A DNA stretch of 25,368 bases from DASTDY01 sp035457345 (GTDB lineage: Bacteria > Patescibacteriota > Saccharimonadia > Saccharimonadales > EFPC-124), in contig DATIBT010000060.1 in NCBI GenBank assembly GCA_035457345.1, positions 1 to 25,368 on the forward strand. Reading direction: 5' to 3'. This document shows, in pieces, positions 1 through 5,875 of this stretch (position 1 is its first letter; each line of letters begins with the position of its first letter). The notes under the pieces were generated by a model that saw nothing but the letters and a program-made list of their open reading frames with translations, did no database searches and had not been told where the DNA came from. Position numbers and translations under genes: made by a program.

Positions 1-533
1 ATGTGCGCGTACTCGGTGACCGGTGGCTTGGTGCATTCGATGCCATAGTCATCCGCTAGCTCGGCGGCCTTGTACAGAGCGCTGGCGTAGCGATAGTGCA
101 GCCCCGCTTTGCGGGTTAGGTCGGCTGGCGTATCCGGATAATGAGACGGCCGGTCCAGCGGAAATTTGATGACCGCGTCGCCGCTAGCCTGGCTCTTCTC
201 GGCGCCATACGTGAGTTCGGCGGCGCAGAGCTGCCACTGGCGTAAGTTGTTCACATCGGTCAGGGCAACCAAGACGGCCTCGAACAGCTGCTCGTGGTCG
301 AGCACCCCAGCCACGCTGTCATCCACAAGTTGTGCGTTCGGGATTGACAGCCACCCGTTGCCGAGATCAGTGACCTTGGCATGGTCGACCGGATTGCCGA
401 TTGCGTCGGTAAAGGTGATCTTTGCCACCACCGGAGACGCGCCAACCACCTCTGGCGCGCCCGTACTTCCGGGCACAACCAGCAGGACCATGAGCGTCAG
501 CGCCAATCCAATGACGCTGGTTACTCGTCTCAC
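1..533 (-). CDS. Secreted hypothetical protein, partial (3' end beyond window)
   Basis: I do not recognise this family. Translation from a GTG at 533 gives an N-terminus MRRVTSVIGLALTLMVLLV, a clear signal peptide with two arginines and a hydrophobic core, with likely cleavage after the SxGA region near residues 24-26. About 150 residues of mature protein follow, with two cysteines (in CAAEL and IECTK) that could form a disulfide. There is no in-frame ATG upstream; the GTG is chosen because a strong SD (GAGGGGAG, 541-548) lies 7 nt upstream and a TTGTAG-N17-TATAAT promoter precedes it. Codon use is GC-rich, unlike the adjacent DUF1089 gene at 625-1200. The reading frame is still open at base 1, so the C-terminus is unseen. 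Secretion is well supported; function is unknown. Confidence 0.75.
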   Translation of the reverse strand, partial: MRRVTSVIGLALTLMVLLVVPGSTGAPEVVGASPVVAKITFTDAIGNPVDHAKVTDLGNGWLSIPNAQLVDDSVAGVLDHEQLFEAVLVALTDVNNLRQWQLCAAELTYGAEKSQASGDAVIKFPLDRPSHYPDTPADLTRKAGLHYRYASALYKAAELADDYGIECTKPPVTEYAH

Positions 534-578
534 TAGCCTACTCCCCTCGATGGGTAAAACTGAAAGCGTACGAAATTT

Positions 579-607
579 ATTATAAAATAATTAATAATTA
601 CCTACAA
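579..607 (-). promoter_or_regulatory. Promoter for the secreted protein gene at 1-533
   Basis: On the minus strand TTGTAG (602-607) and a perfect TATAAT (579-584) are separated by exactly 17 bp in an AT-rich stretch. The predicted start of transcription gives a leader of about 40 nt that contains the GAGGGGAG SD. Confidence 0.7.
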
Positions 608-624
608 CACACTAGCTGCTCGCA

Positions 625-1200
625 CTAATCGTCGCCGACTACCGTGCCCTCAAACAGGCACTGATAATCAGTCACAAGACCGTCTTCATCTACTTGAATG
701 GCAGCATTGAAATCTGGCGTCTCTTCGTCTTCGTAGGCGAATGTGAATGGGCCAAGTTTTGTATAAAACTGGTTAGTCGCATACAAATCAAACGAGGGAA
801 GGTCGATGTAAATAGTACTTACCTTGTGGCGGCCTGGCTCGCTTGTGAAGTCTTCACATTTTATTGGTAATGTATTTGTAAAGGGCGTAAGTGAGATATC
901 AATATATTCCAGGCCATCAAACTCGGCAAGATGCTTACCGGCCCCATCAAACCAATGATTCTTTTGATGAGTAAGCTGCAAATTCTTACCCGTACGATCA
1001 TTTTGAATGGTAGCCGTTTCGATACGCCATTCTGGGCTGAGAATTATAGTGTAGGCAAGGGCATAAACCTCCCCTTCTTCTGTTTCGCCCGCCAAATTGC
1101 CGCTGGCACGAATAAATGATTCGTCAAAGATAATTTCAAAACGTTCTTCACCCTGCCAGGCCAGCGCCTGCCAGATGATTTTTCGGGTCCCTAATTGCAT
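625..1200 (-). CDS. Putative glycolipid-binding protein (DUF1089 family)
   Basis: The 191-residue product matches the overall pattern of the Pfam family Glycolipid_bind (DUF1089, PF06475): an early tryptophan followed by ERFEI, a central NHWFDG block, then DGLEYIDISLTPFTNTLPI, then NQFYT, and a C-terminal VDEDGLVTDY. Family length is usually 180-200 residues, so the protein is complete. The family is named from structural inference; no enzyme activity is established. The frame stays open to 1533, but I choose the ATG at 1200 because homology begins there and the upstream part overlaps the next gene. There is no SD; a TATAAT sits 6 nt before the ATG, which suggests a leaderless mRNA. Codon use is of the native type. 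No signal peptide, so probably cytoplasmic. Confidence 0.8.
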   Translation of the reverse strand: MQLGTRKIIWQALAWQGEERFEIIFDESFIRASGNLAGETEEGEVYALAYTIILSPEWRIETATIQNDRTGKNLQLTHQKNHWFDGAGKHLAEFDGLEYIDISLTPFTNTLPIKCEDFTSEPGRHKVSTIYIDLPSFDLYATNQFYTKLGPFTFAYEDEETPDFNAAIQVDEDGLVTDYQCLFEGTVVGDD

Positions 1201-1206
1201 GATGGC

Positions 1207-1212
1207 ATTATA
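1207..1212 (-). promoter_or_regulatory. -10 box giving a leaderless DUF1089 mRNA
   Basis: A perfect TATAAT on the minus strand ends 6 nt before the ATG at 1200, so transcription would begin at or next to the start codon. There is no good -35 hexamer at 17 bp, so this rests on the -10 box and its position. Confidence 0.5.
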
Positions 1213-1258
1213 CCTGCTTTGCCGCGGCGGGGCGGTAAAGATAATGACATGGGATGGC

Positions 1259-1283
1259 GGAGCGGCGTGAGTGCCGCCGCTCC
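1259..1283 (-). terminator. GC-rich hairpin after the coiled-coil gene
   Basis: GGAGCGGCG and CGCCGCTCC form a perfect 9-bp stem around a 7-nt loop, 20 nt past the stop of the gene at 1304-1843. There is no U-tract. It is one of a series of such hairpins that follow the GC-rich genes of this window. Confidence 0.6.
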
Positions 1284-1303
1284 GCTCCACCGTGCAGTAC
1301 TGA

Positions 1304-1843
1304 TCAGAGCTGACCGTGTTGACGCATGGTTTCGAGCCAGGCTTCGAAACTGTTTGGACTCTGGGCGCTTCCTGCGAAGGTGCGACGGTAACGATGGTAC
1401 CGCTCGATGACATCTTCTTTTTCCGATACGCCATCGCGCTCACGCGCCTGCGCGTGCTCAGCCCGGACGTGCTCGGCCGCTTGTTCTTCCTCGGCCTTGG
1501 TGCGCGCTTCCAGAACACGAAGCTCGGCAGCAATACGTTCTTCCGTAAGCGCTCGAAGAAGAGCCTCGGCGTCCGCCGCCTTGGCAGCCCTCAGCCGCAG
1601 CGCAGCTCGCTCGTAACCCACCGTCTCGTCGTGCGTGTCCTGCGCCCGCTTGAGCGCTTGCTGCCGCTCGGCAACAGCAACAGCCTTCTCGGCCTCGTTC
1701 GCCACGAACTCCTGCCGCTGCAGTTCCAGCCGGCCGTCCAGGTAGCGTCTGAGCTGTCTCAGCCCGTAGAGCACAGCGCCAAAAACCAACGCCCACCAGA
1801 GCAACGGCTCAACAATGAGCACGACCTCTTTGGTCGCTTCCAT
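1304..1843 (-). CDS. Membrane-anchored coiled-coil protein, unknown function
   Basis: Not recognised as a family. The 179-residue product has one transmembrane helix at about residues 7-27 (VLIVEPLLWWALVFGAVLYG), a basic stop-transfer segment (RQLRRYL), then about 110 residues of almost uninterrupted Ala/Glu/Arg/Gln-rich helix with heptad-like character, ending in a short globular tail with FEAWLETMRQ. The topology resembles b-subunit-like or stalk-like membrane-tethered coiled coils, but I see no family signature. ATG at 1843 is preferred over a GTG two codons upstream because GAGAGG lies 5 nt before the ATG. It has its own promoter (TTGCCG-N17-TATCGT) and a GC-rich hairpin after the stop. 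Codon use is GC-rich, unlike the gene on either side. Confidence 0.75.
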   Translation of the reverse strand: MEATKEVVLIVEPLLWWALVFGAVLYGLRQLRRYLDGRLELQRQEFVANEAEKAVAVAERQQALKRAQDTHDETVGYERAALRLRAAKAADAEALLRALTEERIAAELRVLEARTKAEEEQAAEHVRAEHAQARERDGVSEKEDVIERYHRYRRTFAGSAQSPNSFEAWLETMRQHGQL

Positions 1844-1885
1844 ACTCACCTCTCTCGTTCGGTGGAGACTTTTCAGTCAAACCAT

Positions 1886-1914
1886 ACGATACATCTTTTA
1901 GGTAAATCCGGCAA
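1886..1914 (-). promoter_or_regulatory. Promoter for the coiled-coil gene
   Basis: TTGCCG (1909-1914) and TATCGT (1886-1891) on the minus strand, spaced by 17 bp. Both hexamers are moderate matches; spacing and position support it. Confidence 0.45.
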
Positions 1915-1959
1915 CGACTACAGCTTTCCTTCAGGTTTGTCTCATAAACTGGAAGTAAT

Positions 1960-2250
1960 ATGAAATGCCCCAACGACAACACAACCCTACAAATGACAAC
2001 CCGCGAAGGGATAGAAATTGACTACTGTCCGGAGTGCCGAGGTGTGTGGCTGGACCGCGGGGAGCTCGATAAAATTATTGAGCGTTCATCGGCTCAGACC
2101 GTGCGCCGTGAAGACCACAGTGACGAACGCCGTTACCATGAACAACCATATCAGCAACGCCGCGACTACGACGACGATGATTATAAGCACAACAATCACC
2201 ACAAAAAGCATAAAAAAGAAGGCTTTTTGGGCGATTTGTTCGATTTCTAA
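1960..2250 (+). CDS. Small zinc-ribbon protein (TFIIB-type zinc finger family)
   Basis: The 96-residue product starts MKCPNDNTTL and continues to YCPECRGVWLDRGELDKII, the pattern of the Pfam zf-TFIIB family (PF13453): two CPxC-like knuckles (C3 and its partner at CPND, then CPEC) followed by GVWLDRGEL. In that family the two halves bind one zinc ion. The second half (about residues 46-96) is a highly charged low-complexity tail rich in Asp, His and Lys, ending in a hydrophobic GFLGDLFDF. The tail could bind metal or protein partners; that is inference. A GGAAG SD lies 4 nt upstream of the ATG. A bidirectional terminator follows 17 nt after the stop, so the gene is monocistronic. The family is widespread and of unknown function. 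Confidence 0.8.
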   Translation: MKCPNDNTTLQMTTREGIEIDYCPECRGVWLDRGELDKIIERSSAQTVRREDHSDERRYHEQPYQQRRDYDDDDYKHNNHHKKHKKEGFLGDLFDF

Positions 2251-2266
2251 AATAAGTAAGCGCCAC

Positions 2267-2296
2267 AAAAAAGCCCGCACAGTAGCGGGCCTTTTT
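2267..2296. terminator. Bidirectional intrinsic terminator
   Basis: GCCCGC (2273-2278) and GCGGGC (2285-2290) pair around ACAGTA, with an A-tract on the left and a T-tract on the right, so it works as a U-tract terminator for the zinc-ribbon gene on the plus strand and could also act on the minus strand. Confidence 0.8.
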
Positions 2297-2462
2297 AACA
2301 CGCCCCCACAACCGCCAAACAATCAGCAGCTCTGGGAACGGACAGAGGAAAATGTATGTCGAATGACTCTGCCCGCCCATCAATTAGTTAAGTAAACTGC
2401 AATGTGTTGCAAAATGATGCTATGCGTTAACTAAAAGATGTGCGGATATAACCAAGGCACGC

Positions 2463-2488
2463 GCCGGGCTACAGATATGCAGCCCGGC
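2463..2488 (-). terminator. GC-rich hairpin after the frameshifted membrane gene
   Basis: GCCGGGCT and AGCCCGGC form a perfect 8-bp stem with a 10-nt loop, 16 nt beyond the stop codon at 2505. No U-tract. The stretch between this and the zinc-ribbon terminator (2297-2462) holds no gene that I can support. Confidence 0.55.
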
Positions 2489-2504
2489 TGTGCGAGTGGA
2501 GCTG

Positions 2505-2889
2505 CTACCGGTCCGTCAAGGCTATTGCGGCCGCCAGCCCAACACCTATCAGCAGCGCACCCACAAACAGCAAGATGAACCAACGCTTCAGAAGGTGGCT
2601 GTGTTCATCCGGAGGTAGATTTTTCCACCGCCGTTTTGACGCGACGTACACCAGGAGCATAGAGAACGACGCAGCAACGTAAGTCGCAGCAAGCATTAAA
2701 TTAGGCCAGGGGCCGTGCCTATTCGTCCACACTCCCAACCCGCCCACAGCGTCATGAGGCCACCTGCTACCAGATGCACGGAGCGCATGTCTTTAATGCT
2801 GTCGCGCGCTCGGCGCAAGCGCACCTCCTCCATATACCTCCGAACCTCTTCGGCACGTTCTTTCCGCGATTCCTCGGAGCGTCAGTCAT
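2505..2889 (-). pseudogene. Membrane protein gene broken by two apparent frameshifts
   Basis: No single frame reads through, but three frame segments joined together give a coherent protein of about 128 residues. It begins MTDA at an ATG (2889) with a good SD (AAAGGTGA). One missing base shifts to SEESRKERAEEVRRYMEEV, a charged helix, leading to a hydrophobic segment HLVAGGLMTLWAG. A second missing base near the G-rich stretch at about 2738-2750 restores VWTNRHGPWPNLMLAATYVA, another membrane helix, and a third, WFILLFVGALLIGVGLAAAI, near the C-terminus. Both shifts are consistent with one-base deletions. Alternatives: two overlapping small ORFs coupled by a TAATG at about 2698-2702, or sequencing errors in homopolymers. 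It has the GC-rich type of codon use and a GC hairpin at its 3' end. The family is unknown. Confidence 0.5.
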
Positions 2890-2914
2890 TGTGTCACCTT
2901 TCCAGGTACTCGCA

Positions 2915-2931
2915 CACTCATTTGATGAGTG
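2915..2931. promoter_or_regulatory. Perfect inverted repeat, candidate operator
   Basis: CACTCAT and ATGAGTG form a perfect 7-bp inverted repeat with a 3-nt centre, in the AT-rich region between the divergent genes at 2889 (minus) and 3030 (plus). It may be a repressor site or a leader hairpin; no U-tract follows. Confidence 0.3.
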
Positions 2932-3029
2932 ATTAAATTATCTCCTCACAGTGTGTTTCCATCAAATAAATATCTTTCAAGTCGCAGGTGTACAATGTCA
3001 CTAAGCATGTCCAACCGAGGAGGTGTAGC

Positions 3030-3683
3030 ATGCGAGGAGTATCCCTACTCTTGGCCACACTGCTGCTTGCGGCCGCCTGCAGCAGCCCCGACAAACCGTC
3101 TGGCAGTACCACCACAAGCGGTGTGCCCGCCAGTGCGACCCCTGTTCACAGCGTGCCTGCAACGTCTGCCGCTACCCGCACACCGGCGCCAGTTATCACT
3201 GCGTCCCGCGAACCCGCGTCTACGTGCGGCAGCACATCCCGGTGGTCAACGGCAACCGTCAGCGACGCAACCATGGCTGTTGCCGAGCTGTACAACGTGC
3301 GTGCGGCGGCGCACACGTGCTACGACCGGATCGTCTTCGACATCAACGGCCCCGAACGCGCCGGCTATCACGCCGAGTACGTCGACACCGTGACTAGCGA
3401 TGGCCAAGGCGCACCAGTGCCCGTCGCAGGCAAAGCGGCACTGCAATTCACTGTCCGCGCATGGAGCTTTGCACATGCCGGCCACCAACCCGGCCGTAAG
3501 CCGTGGCGAACCGGCAAGGAGCTCAAAGGCCGAGTCGGCAAAAGCGTAGCGCAGGTGAAGTTCGCAGGTGAGCACGAAGGCCAATGCACCTTCGCCATCG
3601 GCGTGAGCAGCAAGAAACCGTTCCAGGTCAGCACATGGCGGCAAGGCGCAGTGATGCATGTGATTCTGGACATCGCCCACTGA
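3030..3683 (+). CDS. AMIN-like domain lipoprotein of actinobacterial type
   Basis: The 217-residue product has a lipoprotein signal (MRGVSLLLATLLLAAAC, lipidated Cys17 expected), a Ser/Thr/Pro-rich linker to about residue 65, then a globular domain. The pattern CYDRIVFDINGPERAGYHAE, VDTVTSDGQGAPVPVAG, AVVRA-like RAWSF, VKFAGEHEGQCTFAIGV, PFQV and a final VILDIAH is that of the actinobacterial AMIN-like domain lipoproteins, which have no assigned enzyme activity; the related AMIN domain binds peptidoglycan or targets proteins to the cell envelope. ATG at 3030 is chosen for the SD GAGGAGG ending 5-6 nt upstream and because the signal peptide starts there. A GC hairpin follows 19 nt after the stop. 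Strongly GC-rich, likely acquired from an actinobacterium. Expected location: outer face of the membrane. Confidence 0.8.
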   Translation: MRGVSLLLATLLLAAACSSPDKPSGSTTTSGVPASATPVHSVPATSAATRTPAPVITASREPASTCGSTSRWSTATVSDATMAVAELYNVRAAAHTCYDRIVFDINGPERAGYHAEYVDTVTSDGQGAPVPVAGKAALQFTVRAWSFAHAGHQPGRKPWRTGKELKGRVGKSVAQVKFAGEHEGQCTFAIGVSSKKPFQVSTWRQGAVMHVILDIAH

Positions 3684-3702
3684 GAGGAGGACACGATCCA
3701 CC

Positions 3703-3724
3703 GGGGCCGTCGCCGCGCGGCCCC
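3703..3724 (+). terminator. GC-rich hairpin after the lipoprotein gene
   Basis: GGGGCCG (3703-3709) and CGGCCCC (3718-3724) pair around an 8-nt loop, 19 nt after the stop. No U-tract, as is common for actinobacterial intrinsic terminators. Confidence 0.6.
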
Positions 3725-3742
3725 AACTCACTCAACACACGA

Positions 3743-4066
3743 CTAACCGTATATAGAGGTCAATTCTTTCATGCGCAGGTTAAGCACGACAAGCCCCAAG
3801 ATAATGGAGCCTATAAACAGACCGGACACGAGAATAGCTAATAGTATAGCCTTGTTTCGGCGAGGCATTTTTGACCGGCGAACACTATCGACCATATAGT
3901 AAGCGCCGACCGTGGCCACCACTGGCATTATTATAGGCGCAAGCCAAAAACGGTAGCTTACAGCCAAAGAAGCAAGGTGCTCCAACGAATAAGCTAAAAT
4001 ACCTACGCTAAGAGCTGATACTAGCGTTACTATCTGTGGCTTATCAAGCATTCTCCGTGAATTCAT
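3743..4066 (-). CDS. Small integral membrane protein, unknown function
   Basis: Not recognised. The 107-residue product has a short basic N-terminus (MNSRRMLDKPQ), then three predicted transmembrane helices at about residues 12-32, 42-62 and 72-94, with a basic loop (RRSKMPRRNK) between the second and third, placing that loop in the cytoplasm by the positive-inside rule. Codon use is of the native AT-richer type, in contrast to the GC-rich genes flanking it. The ATG at 4066 has AGGAC 4 nt upstream as a weak SD. It is transcribed toward the lipoprotein gene, convergently, with the lipoprotein hairpin between them. I cannot name a function; the coding call rests on frame length, membrane pattern and native-type codons. 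Confidence 0.65.
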   Translation of the reverse strand: MNSRRMLDKPQIVTLVSALSVGILAYSLEHLASLAVSYRFWLAPIIMPVVATVGAYYMVDSVRRSKMPRRNKAILLAILVSGLFIGSIILGLVVLNLRMKELTSIYG

Positions 4067-4096
4067 AAATGTCCTGCCCCTATTTAGTGTTGAGTT

Positions 4097-4129
4097 GTCT
4101 GATCGGACGCTGGGCTCGTCCGACCAGAC
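4097..4129 (-). terminator. Long GC-rich hairpin after the DUF2690 gene
   Basis: GTCTGATCGGACG (4097-4109) and CGTCCGACCAGAC (4117-4129) pair over 13 positions with one A-C mismatch around a 7-nt loop, 30 nt past the stop codon at 4160. No U-tract on the minus strand. Confidence 0.65.
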
Positions 4130-4159
4130 AAATTGTAGTTATTGTACACCACCTTCACG

Positions 4160-4660
4160 TCAGTAGCAGGGACCCCACCTCCAACCGAGCGATTCGTTCT
4201 CGCTATCCTGGCGAACATATACCTGCTCAACACCCGTACATGCGACCGGCCTACCGTCCGTCATGAACGACCAGGTCGACTCATAGATATTGAGACCAGC
4301 ATGATGTGCGGTGCCGTAGCTCGGCTTGCCAGGGTTCCACACCGTCACTCTTGCCCATATACCTACGGATGGATTCAACATGGCGAGGTTAGTGACGGTG
4401 CGCCTGTAAGGCGTGTAACGGCCCCAATTCGCAATGCACGAGCGTGAATAGCGAAGCTCAAGCATGCCATCCCCAACATCCATAGCCCGCACTGTGATTG
4501 CATCGCCTTCACAACGCCCCATTGGATCAAGCCCGTTACAGCCCGAACCATAACAGCCGCCCGTGCCAGCGCTGGCCGAAGCCGGGGCAACAACTGCCAC
4601 CCCGCCCGTTGCCAGCACCAGCGCCGTGACCGCTATTACAATTCTACGCAACAAACGCAT
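4160..4660 (-). CDS. Secreted DUF2690-type protein of actinobacterial origin
   Basis: The 166-residue product carries a signal peptide (MRLLRRIVIAVTALVLATGG then an ASASA cleavage site), followed by CYGSGCNGLDPMGRC, EGDAITV and LELRYSRSCIANWGRY, the Cys-rich pattern I associate with the DUF2690 family (PF10901, includes Bacillus YjfA), which is common as small exported proteins in Actinobacteria. Six or more cysteines in the mature part suggest disulfides in an exported location. A further ATG lies seven codons upstream, but the ATG at 4660 is preferred: AGGAGCGGAG precedes it, and the signal peptide starts there. It is GC-rich, monocistronic, and followed by a 13-position hairpin. Function unknown; family members are sometimes found beside helix-turn-helix regulators, not seen here. 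Confidence 0.7.
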   Translation of the reverse strand: MRLLRRIVIAVTALVLATGGVAVVAPASASAGTGGCYGSGCNGLDPMGRCEGDAITVRAMDVGDGMLELRYSRSCIANWGRYTPYRRTVTNLAMLNPSVGIWARVTVWNPGKPSYGTAHHAGLNIYESTWSFMTDGRPVACTGVEQVYVRQDSENESLGWRWGPCY

Positions 4661-4789
4661 CTCCGCTCCTAATGCCGACATTCCTCCGGGCGACAGCCAG
4701 AAGATGGTACAATCCGCCCTTATTTCATGGCGATGCGCAGCATAACATCATAGGTTGCCTCGGAGTTCAAGGTACAAATTGTGGAAAAC

Positions 4790-4819
4790 AAAAAAACGAC
4801 CCCACTTGCGTGAGGTCGT
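4790..4819 (-). terminator. Intrinsic terminator of the structured RNA
   Basis: On the minus strand a 10-bp stem (ACGACCTCAC with GTGGGGTCGT, one G-U pair) closes a GCAA loop and is followed by seven T residues (4790-4796). It is a textbook rho-independent terminator with no coding gene close upstream. Confidence 0.9.
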
Positions 4820-5371
4820 CATCGTTTTCTGTACGCAAAAGTGCAAAGCGCTACGTGGCCGCGCTTATAAGCCAACCTGCCTGCGTACTGGCAGGCCAAT
4901 AATTTCCTCACACGATCCAGCATCTGTTCTTTCTGGTACGATGCGTGGTCCCGAGCCTCTTTGTGCTCATTGTGGGGCTTCCTACGCTCGCCTGCTCAAA
5001 CATAGAGCAGGAAGGATTGATGCAACTCGGTAAACAGCTGCCAACAGGCGGCGAACCGTCCACTGCCGCCATTCCAGCCAGAGGCTCTCCAGGTTTCCCC
5101 AGAGGTCGCTTAGAAGGTCAAGCAAACAATAAACGTCCTATCCGCATGAGCTATCTTCTGCAGTCTTGAGTCCTTCGACATAAGACGGGGTCGTTAGATA
5201 GCGGCACATTGGCGCGTCTTTTCAACGCGTCTATACCTGGTTTTGATTATTATCCCGATATAAACACCCCTCTCGAGGCGACAACGCGGCTTTAGCCCTG
5301 CATAGCGACTTATTAAGCTACTGCAGGCAGCTGTTTACCGAATTTTTGTTTGTGAAGAGAAAACGATTGGT
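4790..5371 (-). ncRNA. Candidate large structured non-coding RNA, family unknown
   Basis: This stretch of about 580 nt has no convincing coding frame on either strand, yet is bounded by a near-consensus promoter (5378-5406) and a U7 terminator (4790-4819) on the minus strand. It contains a 16-nt perfect inverted repeat (5326-5341 with 5027-5042) that would close a domain of about 315 nt, and many local hairpins: CTGC-TAGC with GCTA-GCAG around TTAATAA (about 5300-5325), GGCGGC with GCCGCC (about 5048-5071), CCTGCTC with GAGCAGG (4991-5011), and GCCTGC with GCAGGC (about 4878-4895). I compared it with tmRNA and RNase P RNA by eye: a frame ending GKQLPAVA with a double stop in a hairpin loop recalls a tmRNA tag, but no TTCGA T-arm or CCA end is visible, and the RNase P core motifs are absent. 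Exact ends are inferred from promoter and terminator. Confidence 0.7.
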
Positions 5372-5377
5372 GATTAC

Positions 5378-5406
5378 AATGTAGCACGGATTTGGGGTTT
5401 TGTCAA
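5378..5406 (-). promoter_or_regulatory. Strong sigma70-type promoter for the structured RNA
   Basis: A perfect TTGACA (5401-5406) and TACATT (5378-5383) on the minus strand, separated by exactly 17 bp. This is the only perfect -35 hexamer among the promoters I assign here, as expected for an abundant RNA. Confidence 0.8.
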
Positions 5407-5443
5407 TCCCCAGATTGAAGCGATAGCGTTTGGCGCAATAAAT

Positions 5444-5875
5444 TTAGAGTATTATCCTGATCAATTTGGCAATCATGCGGGTAAGGCTGACAGAAAAAGT
5501 AAGCATAACCACCAAACCAATGAGATTCATTGCTTTGCCAGGCGCCTCTGTGAGCGGCACCAAAAGAACACCTGCCAGCGCAATGATTAACAAGTCACTC
5601 AAAAGTATATAGAAAAAGGTACGAGCATGCACATTAGCGCGTAACGCCCTGGCGCGCACCGTATCAAGATTAAATATTGACAAAAAAAGCGCAACCATAG
5701 CACCTGTAGCATACGTGACCAGGCCTTGATACAAAAGGCTAGTATTCATAAGCTGAATAATGCCTGGATACCAGATTAGTCCCAGCAGCCCAAGTAGTAC
5801 GCACCATCCAGACCACGCGAATATGTGCGTAACTAACGCCCTAAGCCTGTGTGGTGATGCGTTGACGCCTGGCAT
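5444..5875 (-). CDS. RexB-like four-helix membrane protein
   Basis: The 143-residue product has four predicted transmembrane helices (about 15-37, 50-69, 86-107 and 114-135) and a basic loop between helices 2 and 3. Lambda RexB is a 144-residue inner-membrane protein with four helices that depolarises the cell when activated by RexA. The pattern YATGAMVALFLSIF, followed by a basic loop with RARALRANVHAR and then a long hydrophobic helix pair, resembles RexB (YAGTMIAILIAALTF, then RTRRLAKI). The gene overlaps the end of the RexA-like gene by 35 nt, so it is translationally coupled, in the lambda rexA-rexB order. I see no SD of its own. The assignment rests on size, topology, partial pattern and context; sequence identity is low, and other four-helix proteins cannot be excluded. 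Confidence 0.55.
   Translation of the reverse strand: MPGVNASPHRLRALVTHIFAWSGWCVLLGLLGLIWYPGIIQLMNTSLLYQGLVTYATGAMVALFLSIFNLDTVRARALRANVHARTFFYILLSDLLIIALAGVLLVPLTEAPGKAMNLIGLVVMLTFSVSLTRMIAKLIRIIL

Noticed and set aside
1201..1533. N-terminal extension of the DUF1089 protein up to 1533
   Set aside because: The extension overlaps the coiled-coil gene in another frame, has low-complexity shadow composition and lies outside the family domain.
4880..4925. RNase P RNA core, from GAGGAAA and GGCTTAT on the minus strand
   Set aside because: The two strings are only about 30 nt apart and in the wrong context; the GAGGAAAGTCC and ACAGAA core elements are absent.
4672..5169. Short plus-strand frames in the region between 4660 and 5443
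   Set aside because: No SD, no domain and odd composition; promoter and terminator signals point to a minus-strand RNA instead.
5305..5345. tmRNA tag frame ending GKQLPAVA with TAATAA in a hairpin loop, suggesting ssrA
   Set aside because: No TTCGA-containing T-arm, acceptor stem or CCA end is visible at suitable distances, the promoter lies too close upstream to leave room for a tRNA-like 5' part, and the tag would be buried in the 16-bp helix. Kept only as an alternative for the unassigned RNA.
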